Shown: one piece after another, positions 6,683-11,505 of the stretch | Layout of the letters: each line of letters starts with the position of its first letter | Position numbering within the stretch: the first letter of the stretch is position 1 | Source: an uncultured Clostridia bacterium | GTDB taxonomy: Bacteria > Bacillota > Clostridia > Christensenellales > Aristaeellaceae | Assembly (NCBI GenBank): GCA_934621485.1 | Contig: CAKTUS010000084.1 | Coordinates: forward strand, 1-11,505 | Direction of reading: 5' to 3' | DNA length: 11,505 nt | The notes under the pieces: generated by a model | The model's input: only the letters and a program-made list of their open reading frames with translations | What the model was told of the DNA's origin: nothing | The model's database searches: none | Made by a program: the position numbers and the translations under genes

Positions 6683-7591
6683 TCAAACTACCGGTTTGGG
6701 TGATGGGTCATGGCTTTTTTGTTGCCGAAACGCTGCCTGGATGTGTGCAATCAGCGCGGAAACAGCCGGCGAATAGGTTTGATGCTTTTTCCAAACGAGC
6801 GCCGAGCCGGTTTCCAGGGTCAGGGAAATGGGCACAAAGGTCAAATCCTCATAGATGCAATCCAGCCGTAGGCACAGCGCCGCGCCCAGCCTCTGCCGCA
6901 CCAGCATGGCGGCGTTATAAACCAGATTATAGGTCAGCCGGATATTCAGCCGGTCGTACAGGTCGCCAAACCAGTTGGACAGTTCGCCGCGCACCAGCAC
7001 GCGCTCGGGCAGCATCAGCGGCACATTCACCAAATCCTCCGGCGTAAGCACCTCCTTTCCGGCAAGCGGAGAGTCCGTGCGCACCAGCACGCCGTATTCC
7101 TCCGCCACAGGGAAGCGCAAAAAATCGTATGTCAGCAGATCCACCGGCATGGCGAGCAAGCCTAAATCCAGCGTTCCGTTTTCGATTTTCTCCTTGATGC
7201 GATCGGCATTGCCGCTGAACAGCGTGTAGCGCACCTGCGGATAGAGCGCTGAAAAGTCCAAAAGAATCGCGCCCAGCATGGAAAAGCTGCGCACTTCGCC
7301 GCTGCCGATGGCAATTTCACCGGTCAATTCAGCCGTGCGGCGCTTCAAATCGCGCTGTGTTTTTTCCGTCAAATCGACAATCTCCTGCGCACGGCGGCGA
7401 AGCATTCGTCCGTCCTCCGTCAGCGTAATGTGGTGATTGCTGCGCACGAACAGCTTCACGCCCAGTTCTTCCTCCAGCTGCGCCAGCTGGCGGGAAACGG
7501 CGGGCTGAGAAACATGCAGTCGTTCCGCGGCCCTTGTGATGTTTTCCTCCCGGGCCACGGTGAGAAAATAGCGCAGAACGCGCAGTTCCAT
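6683..7591 (-). CDS. LysR-type transcriptional regulator
   Basis: This 302-residue DNA-binding regulator has the standard LysR build. Residues 1-60 form the winged helix-turn-helix (MELRVLRYFLTVAREE, then AAERLHVSQPAVSRQLAQLEEELG and LFVR), a linker helix follows, and about 90-290 is the periplasmic-binding-protein-like effector domain (GEIAIGSGE near 91). Such proteins usually activate a divergent operon and repress themselves. Here the divergent genes are a flavodoxin and a ruined aldo/keto reductase, so a redox or electrophile signal is plausible. The frame could begin with GTG at 7600, but the ribosome-binding site AAGGAAGG abuts that GTG and lies 8 nt before the ATG at 7591, so the ATG is chosen. 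The effector cannot be read from sequence. Confidence 0.92.
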   Translation of the reverse strand: MELRVLRYFLTVAREENITRAAERLHVSQPAVSRQLAQLEEELGVKLFVRSNHHITLTEDGRMLRRRAQEIVDLTEKTQRDLKRRTAELTGEIAIGSGEVRSFSMLGAILLDFSALYPQVRYTLFSGNADRIKEKIENGTLDLGLLAMPVDLLTYDFLRFPVAEEYGVLVRTDSPLAGKEVLTPEDLVNVPLMLPERVLVRGELSNWFGDLYDRLNIRLTYNLVYNAAMLVRQRLGAALCLRLDCIYEDLTFVPISLTLETGSALVWKKHQTYSPAVSALIAHIQAAFRQQKSHDPSPKPVV

Positions 7592-7614
7592 GGCGTTCAC
7601 CTTCCTTTGGCTTC

Positions 7615-7643
7615 ATTTTACCATGAGGCCGCCTGTGCGGCAA
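7615..7643 (-). promoter_or_regulatory. Probable promoter of the lysR gene
   Basis: On the minus strand TTGCCG (7638-7643) and TAAAAT (7615-7620) are 17 nt apart. The predicted start near 7608 gives a leader of about 17 nt that begins almost at the ribosome-binding site, which is short but workable. The -35 lies only about 25 nt from the repeat segment starting at 7668, so the insertion of that segment would have separated this promoter from any shared divergent operator. Confidence 0.55.
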
Positions 7644-7667
7644 GAAAAAGCATTATGAAAGAAGCCA

Positions 7668-7904
7668 AGAAATGCACGACAGGCATATCTCGGGCTGTTA
7701 CAAAAGCTCGCCAGACGGCGATTTTTTGTGACGAGAAGCGCTCTTTGCCTGCTCGCCGGGCGGCAAAGAGAGAGCCTTGCACAGCAAGGCAGCCGAAACC
7801 GACGTACATGCCGCCGGTTTCGTAATGAAAATCGGAGAGCTGCGGCTCTCCGATGCCTCCCAGGGGTTTTTCGACAGTCTGAGAAATGCACGACAGGCAT
7901 ATCT
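7668..7904. repeat. Hairpin-rich repeat segment bracketed by 23-bp direct repeats
   Basis: A perfect 23-bp direct repeat lies at 7668-7690 and 7882-7904. The 191 nt between hold several hairpins: CTCTTTGCC/GGCAAAGAG (7741-7771 region), GCCTTGC/GCAAGGC (7774-7790 region) and CGGAGAGC/GCTCTCCG (7833-7852). The segment also contains sequences found elsewhere in the window: 7792-7833 matches 1709-1749, and 7840-7881 matches 11396-11437, both in inverted orientation. The direct repeats are longer than most target-site duplications and there is no transposase, so it may be a non-autonomous element or a repeat that arose by recombination. Confidence 0.6.
7840..7881 (-). repeat. 42-nt dispersed repeat, copy in the lysR-flavodoxin spacer
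   Basis: The reverse complement of this stretch matches 11396-11437 at 39 of 42 positions, including an identical 25-nt run from CTGGGAGG to GCCGCAG. It lies inside the direct-repeat-bracketed segment, next to the hairpin at 7833-7852. The two copies are more than 3.5 kb apart and in opposite orientation. Confidence 0.8.
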
Positions 7905-8350
7905 TGTGATAATGGATAAGCATTAGACGTTTGAATGAAAGAGCCTTACAATGAAAAAGGGGGTTCGCAAGGCGAAACGGGAAGAAGGCTTCGGCATGGA
8001 AACGCCGAACAGGGAACCGCAGGATGGCTTTGCCGACATAGGCGCGCCAAACGCCGAACCGGCATTTTCAGTCCTCTCCGAAGCCCTTGCCGCAGCCGGA
8101 AATCTCCGCTGCTTTTTAAGCCGGGCGATTGCAGCGGCTGGCACACCCCTCCTACGGCTAAGGATGGCGGGCTGATGCAATTGGCAGGACCGGCGAATAC
8201 AGGCCCGGCTCCTGCGCGGCAATTTTCCATTCGGCAGCAGCGCAGCGCGCAGGCTCCTATTGCCGCAGAGGAAAGAACGCGCAGAACCCATGATGCAAAT
8301 CGTTAACGCACAAAGACAATTGCAAATGCAAGGAAAAGGAGAGACGAACC
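7905..8350. other. Gene-free spacer upstream of the flavodoxin
   Basis: I see no convincing gene. A 74-codon plus frame begins at 7951 but lacks a good ribosome-binding site and shows no recognisable domain. Near the end, TTGCA-AA-TGCAA (8320-8331) is a small perfect inverted repeat 8 nt before the flavodoxin Shine-Dalgarno sequence and could be an operator half of some kind. No -35/-10 pair of reasonable quality was found for the flavodoxin, which would fit an activator-dependent promoter under LysR control. Confidence 0.4.
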
Positions 8351-8833
8351 ATGAGCAAAACATTGATTGCCTATTTTTCCGCCAGCGGGGAAACCGCCCG
8401 ATTGGCCAAAACCCTGGCAGACGTGACGGGCGGCGACCTGTTTGCCATTCAGCCGCAGGAGCCCTACACTGCCGCCGACCTGAACTGGAACAATCCCCGC
8501 AGCCGCAGCACCCTCGAAATGAAAGAGGCAAAGAGCCGTCCGGCCATTGCAACCCTGGTTGCCGGAATGACGCAATATGACAGGGTATTCGTGGGCTTTC
8601 CCATCTGGTGGTATCAGGCTCCACGCATCATCGAAACCTTTCTGGAAAGCTATGACTTTGCCGGCAAGACGGTCATTCCCTTTGCCACCTCCGGCGGCAG
8701 CGGCCTGGGAAAAACGGAGGAAATTCTGAAAGCGTGCTGCTCTCCCGAGACGAAGTGGCTTCCCGGTAAACGCCTGAGCAGCCGGGAAAGCGCCGCGTCC
8801 GTACAAAAATGGCTAAGCAGCCTGCACCTGTGA
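8351..8833 (+). CDS. Flavodoxin family protein
   Basis: This 160-residue cytoplasmic FMN-binding electron carrier or quinone/flavin reductase-like protein has the flavodoxin fold. The phosphate-binding loop is FSASGET (9-15) after a first strand, KTLIAYF. The second flavin loop is GFPIWWYQAP (82-91), with Trp86-Trp87 positioned to stack on FMN, and the third is FATSGGSGLGKT (111-122). Length and motifs fit the flavodoxin_4-type group common in gut Bacillota. AAGGAG lies about 9 nt before the ATG. The broken aldo/keto reductase gene begins 13 bp downstream, so the two formed an operon. A divergent LysR gene is the likely regulator. The in vivo partner and substrate are unknown. Confidence 0.92.
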   Translation: MSKTLIAYFSASGETARLAKTLADVTGGDLFAIQPQEPYTAADLNWNNPRSRSTLEMKEAKSRPAIATLVAGMTQYDRVFVGFPIWWYQAPRIIETFLESYDFAGKTVIPFATSGGSGLGKTEEILKACCSPETKWLPGKRLSSRESAASVQKWLSSLHL

Positions 8834-8846
8834 AAGGAACGGCTCC

Positions 8847-9256
8847 ATGGAATATACGAAGCTGGGAAGAACAGACATTAGCATTTCCAGGTTTTGCGTG
8901 GGCTGTATGAGTTTTGGCAAGGCCGGAACCATGCACGACTGGACGAAAGCACCGCGGAAAGTGTAACCAAGCACGCGCTGGCGGAAAAATACGGTGTGAA
9001 AATGCAGCGGATTGCGTTGGCCTGGCAATGGGCGAAAGGCGTTGCCTCGCCCATTGTGGGGGCAACCAAGGCGCAATATCTGGATGATGCGTCCAACGTG
9101 CTGAACGTAGCGTTGACAAGCCAAGACGCAGCCTATCTTGAGGAGCCCTACCTGCCTCATCGTATCATCGGCGCAATCGACCATAACCCTGCCGACGGCG
9201 TAATTCTGCTGGACGAAAAAAAGAGATGGGTTCGAAAGCCTTCAGGTAGCCCCTGA
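8847..9256 (+). pseudogene. Aldo/keto reductase remnant: frameshift and large internal deletion
   Basis: From the ATG at 8847 (GAAAGGA upstream) the frame reads MEYTKLGRTDISISRFCVGCMSFG and continues to MHDWT, a typical start of an NADPH-dependent aldo/keto reductase, then meets a stop at 8964-8966. The family sequence resumes in another frame from CTG at 8939: LDESTAESVTKHAL, joined directly to AEKYGVKMQRIALAWQWAKG, SPIVGATK and YLEEPYLPHR, which belong to the C-terminal cofactor-binding part. Roughly 200 central residues, including the catalytic Asp-Tyr-Lys-His set, are missing, so the product cannot be active. The whole family protein is about 320-330 residues. The final segment after PHR runs to the stop at 9256 and may include read-through. 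Its position behind the flavodoxin gene and opposite lysR suggests an ancestral redox operon. Confidence 0.88.
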
Positions 9257-9401
9257 ACCAGCCTGCCGGTTATCAAAGGAGCGTCATTCCTCTGCCGTAT
9301 TCGCAGCGGCCGCCCTGCGGTATACAAGGAAAAGGGCGCAAACCGTACCGGCAAGCATCTGGCAAAAAACGTTCTTTGGGGCGATGGAAAACCGGTAAAA
9401 A

Positions 9402-9438
9402 CGCGGCGTCAAAGGCGATTGCGAATCGCCTGACGCCG
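9402..9438. repeat. Long imperfect palindrome
   Basis: GCGGCGTCA pairs with TGACGCCGC, and after a 2-nt bulge GGCGAT pairs with ATCGCC around a short loop. On the minus strand it is followed by GTTTTT and could act as a terminator, but no minus-strand gene precedes it. It could equally be a dispersed palindromic repeat unit. Confidence 0.45.
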
Positions 9439-9514
9439 CTATTTCAAAAAATGATTCCGAGCACACGCTGACGGAAGCTCCATTTCCCGCCTGCTCCTTC
9501 TTTGCGACCGCCTG

Positions 9515-9541
9515 CGCCAGCCAACCGGCCGGCGTTTTTTT
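9515..9541 (+). terminator. Intrinsic terminator, plus strand
   Basis: CGCCAGCC (9515-9522) pairs with GGCCGGCG (9527-9534) around an AACC loop, with one A/C mismatch, and is followed immediately by seven T residues. It lies about 260 nt after the end of the aldo/keto reductase remnant and is the only good plus-strand terminator downstream of the flavodoxin operon. Confidence 0.75.
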
Positions 9542-10003
9542 GCCCGTGTGTGATTGGACGGCGCACGATTCCAGTTTAACATTTCGGACAAGCGGCCGCC
9601 TTACGCAAAGCCGGTAAATCGTGGCCTGCCGCCGCTGGCGGTGGGGGAGCAGGCGAAGGAGCTCCGGGCAAACATCGCCAAAGAAAAGCAGTCCCTGTTT
9701 GCCCCCATCACCGGGGAAAGACGGGTTTAGGTGGAGGATACGGATTTTTGGCAAGATGATGCCCGCTGGCAAAGCCGGAGGTTTGACTAAGCCTGGCAAG
9801 GGAATAAGACCGTCGGCGCACACGCGCTCTGAAAGCCTGCCTTTTGGCCCGCTTGCCCTGCCACTGCTTAAAGCAGTTGAATCCTTTCTGTTGCAGTGCC
9901 GCACAGGATCATCATCTGTTTATTTGAACGGGGGTTGGCGAATCGTTTCAACACTTTCCCTTTTTCTGAATCCCAGTTTGATGCGGGGGCTTTTCTTTTT
10001 GAA

Positions 10004-10040
10004 CAAAAAAAGTCCGCAGGATATTCCAGCCTGCGGACTT
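10004..10040 (-). terminator. Terminator of tRNA-Lys
   Basis: An 11-bp perfect stem, AAGTCCGCAGG/CCTGCGGACTT (10010-10020 with 10030-10040), encloses a 9-nt loop. On the minus strand it is followed by a run of T residues. It starts 4 nt after the tRNA 3' end, so the tRNA is transcribed alone. Confidence 0.85.
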
Positions 10041-10043
10041 TTG

Positions 10044-10119
10044 TGGTACACCATTAGGGACTCGAACCCTAGACACCCTGATTAAGAGTCAGGTGCTCTA
10101 CCAACTGAGCTAATGGTGC
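10044..10119 (-). tRNA. tRNA-Lys (anticodon CTT)
   Basis: The 76-nt minus-strand sequence folds as a full cloverleaf. The acceptor stem is GCACCAT/ATGGTGT, the D-arm GCTC-AGTTGGTA-GAGC, and the anticodon stem CCTGA/TCAGG with loop CTCTTAA, giving anticodon CTT for AAG codons. The T-arm is CTAGG-GTTCGAG-TCCCTAATG-like with the standard TTCGA core, the discriminator is A73, and CCA is encoded. The first pair is G1-U72, a wobble. It has its own promoter upstream and terminator downstream. Confidence 0.96.
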
Positions 10120-10147
10120 ATGCGGTGTGTTTCAACCGGCGAAGATT

Positions 10148-10175
10148 ATTATACACCGCTTCAGGAGAAAGTCAA
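10148..10175 (-). promoter_or_regulatory. Promoter of tRNA-Lys
   Basis: On the minus strand TTGACT (10170-10175) and TATAAT (10148-10153) are 16 nt apart. The predicted start near 10141 is about 22 nt before the mature tRNA 5' end at 10119, a normal tRNA leader length. It sits about 30 nt beyond the stop codon of the radical SAM gene on the same strand. Confidence 0.75.
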
Positions 10176-10205
10176 CCCCTTTTTTCAAAAAATCTATTTT
10201 TTTCG

Positions 10206-11105
10206 TCAACCTTCCGGGGGAAAAAGCCGAACGCTTTCCTCGTCCATAAAGGCGGGCGTATAGGCGCTGTCGGCGGCCTGGGCGCTTTGCTCGTAACCCT
10301 CCAGGCCCAGGGCCAGCATGTAGTCACGCACCCGGCGATATTCCCGCGCCGTAAGCCGGCGGTCCAGGCCCGGCACATGCACGTCGTTCATGGGCGTGTA
10401 CTGGCGCATCAGGCTCACAGGTGTGCCGGGCGGAAGCTGGTCGTGAATAACGTCCAAAATGCGCAGACTTTCACCGGTTCGCAGGGGCAGCACCAAATGG
10501 CGCACCAGCGTGCCGCTTTGCATAACGCCCTCGCTGTTGTATACCGGCGCTCCGGTTTGTTGGCACATGGCCTGAATAGCCTTCAGGGTTACATCAAAAT
10601 AGTCCGGCGCTCCGGCCAACGAAGCGCCTGTTTTTTCACTGGCGTATTTGAAATCCGGTAAAAACACATCCACCAGCCCCTTGGCGGCGTGCACCAGTTC
10701 CACGGTTTCATAGCCGCTGGTGTTCCACACCACGGGGATTCCCGGCTTGCGCATGCGCAGCGCCTGAAAAATGGCAGGCGCAAAGTGGGTGGGGCTTACC
10801 AGATTCAGGTTATGTACGCCCAACGCCTCCACACGCTCAAACAGCCGGCACAGATCCGCAGGCGTCATGCGTTGGCCCAGGGGATGATGGCTGATTTTTT
10901 CATTTTGACAAAACACGCAGCCCAGTGAACAGCCGCTGAAAAACACCGTGCCGCTGCCGCGGCTGCCGCTGATGCAGGGCTCCTCCCACCGGTGTACGGC
11001 GGCGCGGGCCACCACGGGCAAGGTGCCCATGCGGCAAAAGCCTTCACCGCTTTCTTCACTTCGACGCGCGTTGCAGCGGCGCGGACACAAGTTGCACAGT
11101 TCCAT
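10206..11105 (-). CDS. Radical SAM protein, PflX / pyruvate formate-lyase-activase-like
   Basis: This 299-residue iron-sulfur enzyme should bind S-adenosylmethionine through a [4Fe-4S] cluster and make a 5'-deoxyadenosyl radical. The cluster motif CxxxCxxC is CSLGCVFC (Cys59, Cys63, Cys66). The N-terminus has four more cysteines (4, 7, 11, 24: CNLCPRRC and GFC), the hallmark of the uncharacterised PflX-like group (COG1313) related to pyruvate formate-lyase activases. NLVSPTHF and VWNTSGYE follow in the barrel. No pyruvate formate-lyase gene is nearby and the true substrate is unknown. The frame is open up to 11156, but the ATG at 11105 is chosen because AAGGA lies just upstream, CNLCPRRC begins at residue 4, and the upstream alternative would start inside the promoter. 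It is transcribed alone, ahead of tRNA-Lys. Confidence 0.92.
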   Translation of the reverse strand: MELCNLCPRRCNARRSEESGEGFCRMGTLPVVARAAVHRWEEPCISGSRGSGTVFFSGCSLGCVFCQNEKISHHPLGQRMTPADLCRLFERVEALGVHNLNLVSPTHFAPAIFQALRMRKPGIPVVWNTSGYETVELVHAAKGLVDVFLPDFKYASEKTGASLAGAPDYFDVTLKAIQAMCQQTGAPVYNSEGVMQSGTLVRHLVLPLRTGESLRILDVIHDQLPPGTPVSLMRQYTPMNDVHVPGLDRRLTAREYRRVRDYMLALGLEGYEQSAQAADSAYTPAFMDEESVRLFPPEG

Positions 11106-11127
11106 TCGTTCCTTCCCTCCCGCGTCT

Positions 11128-11156
11128 ATTGTACATCCCTCCGCGCGCCTTGACAA
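11128..11156 (-). promoter_or_regulatory. Promoter of the radical SAM gene
   Basis: On the minus strand TTGTCA (11151-11156) and TACAAT (11128-11133) are 17 nt apart, with the -10 preceded by ATG. The predicted start near 11121 leaves a leader of about 16 nt containing GGGAGGGAAGGA, which confirms the start codon at 11105. Confidence 0.7.
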
Positions 11157-11395
11157 CAGCCTTTACCTTCTTGTTCAGCGCAATCGTATGCTTCATTTGC
11201 CAATGATAGATGGATGAATTGCATCTGTTTTGGAACCGCGGTTTGCCTGTTGCCGTACTTGGATATGGGAAATTTTCTTAAAGTGCCAAAGCCGCTCAAA
11301 ACGGCGCGTTTCGGCAGACCGAAAAAAGCATGCCAATTGAAATAATGAAAAGTTTCGTTCTACTGCCAACAAGTAAAGAAGATGTTTCGCCTTCA
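11157..11395. other. Gene-free, relatively AT-rich stretch upstream of the radical SAM gene
   Basis: This stretch is visibly lower in GC than its surroundings. The short frames here lack ribosome-binding sites and known motifs. A sequence GGCAGACCGAAAAAAGC near 11310 loosely resembles the repeat end at 11396. I see no promoter, RNA gene or mobile-element gene. Confidence 0.4.
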
Positions 11396-11458
11396 CAGAC
11401 TGCCGAAAAAAACCTGGGAGGCATCGGAGAGCCGCAGGCGAGCTTTTTGGACGGCCTG
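11396..11458 (+). repeat. Dispersed repeat with inverted ends, copy at the right edge
   Basis: The first 42 nt match the reverse complement of 7840-7881 at 39 positions. The outer 15 nt (11396-11410, CAGACTGCCGAAAAA) pair with 11444-11458 (TTTTTGGACGGCCTG) at 12 of 15 positions, counting one wobble, so this copy has imperfect terminal inverted repeats and would fold as one long hairpin. A second perfect hairpin, GAAGGCG-TTT-CGCCTTC, follows at 11460-11476. The element may continue beyond the window. Confidence 0.65.
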
Positions 11459-11505
11459 AGAAGGCGTTTCGCCTTCATTCGCTGCGGTAGCGCGTCAGCA
11501 TCCGG

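Larger units (their letters stand above)
9257..10003. other. Gene-free spacer between the reductase remnant and tRNA-Lys
   Basis: No gene can be supported. It holds the long hairpin at 9402-9438, the terminator at 9515-9541, and a small perfect inverted repeat ACTGCT-TAA-AGCAGT around 9865-9879. A 58-codon open stretch at 9554-9730 (plus) has coding-like composition, with NRGLPPLAVGEQAKELRANI in it, but begins after a stop without a ribosome-binding site, and I do not recognise it. A long minus frame (9284-9904) runs across the terminator and hairpin and looks accidental. Confidence 0.45.

Noticed and set aside
7592..7600. GTG start for the LysR protein three codons upstream
   Set aside because: The Shine-Dalgarno sequence overlaps this GTG, so the ATG at 7591 with 8-nt spacing is the better start.
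7668..7904. CRISPR array
   Set aside because: There are only two copies of the 23-mer with a 191-nt interval, no regular spacing and no cas genes.
7618..7923. Minus-strand 101-codon frame over the direct-repeat segment
   Set aside because: It covers the repeats and several hairpins. The related copy at 1709-1749 carries a single-base gap that breaks the frame, which argues against protein selection.
7951..8175. Plus-strand 74-codon frame upstream of the flavodoxin
   Set aside because: Poor ribosome-binding site, no known domain, and it lies in a repeat-laden spacer. It could be a repeated intergenic sequence, which a genome search would show.
9284..9904. Minus-strand 206-codon frame
   Set aside because: It crosses a long palindrome and a strong plus-strand terminator, has no ribosome-binding site and no recognisable domain.
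11106..11156. N-terminal extension of the radical SAM protein by 17 residues
   Set aside because: The upstream start would lie within the -35 promoter element, and the ATG at 11105 has its own ribosome-binding site and puts the conserved cysteines at the usual distance.

Overview
The window looks like a chromosomal segment of a fairly GC-rich Bacillota, most likely a gut-type Clostridia. I infer this from consensus sigma-A-type promoters, strong Shine-Dalgarno sites, RNase Y, an LCP cell-wall ligase, a two-domain CDF transporter and long repeat-bearing spacers. No plasmid, phage or transposase gene is visible. Species-level placement is not possible from the sequence alone.

Layout, left to right. 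(1) 126-1493 (+) is a class-3-type aldehyde dehydrogenase. It converges on RNase Y (rny, 1866-3407, -), and the spacer between them holds a strong terminator hairpin plus a decayed second copy of it. (2) Upstream of rny, a near-perfect promoter (3790-3818, -) drives about 260 nt of highly structured, apparently non-coding sequence that ends in an intrinsic terminator just before the rny ribosome-binding site. This is either an independent small RNA or an attenuator-type leader of rny, and it is the most interesting object here. (3) Divergent from it, 4041-6112 (+) is a two-gene operon: a CDF-family divalent-metal exporter and an LCP (LytR-CpsA-Psr) envelope protein. (4) 6113-6682 is a gene-free, hairpin-rich spacer. 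(5) A LysR-type regulator (6683-7591, -) is divergent from a flavodoxin (8351-8833, +) and a wrecked aldo/keto reductase (8847-9256). This resembles a small redox-stress regulon whose divergent control region has been invaded by repeats and whose reductase has been inactivated. (6) 9257-10043 is gene-free and carries a clear plus-strand terminator. (7) tRNA-Lys(CTT) lies at 10044-10119 (-) with its own promoter and terminator, then a PflX-like radical SAM protein at 10206-11105 (-) with its own promoter. (8) The right edge (11157-11505) is non-coding and carries another copy of the repeat seen between lysR and the flavodoxin.

How it works together: most units are independent housekeeping or stress functions (aldehyde oxidation, mRNA decay, metal efflux, wall-polymer attachment, flavin redox chemistry). 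Two themes stand out. One is the structured RNA in front of the main mRNA-decay endonuclease gene. The other is a family of short dispersed, hairpin-forming intergenic repeats (1634-1852, about 6170, 7668-7904, 11396-11458), at least two of which are bracketed by direct repeats.
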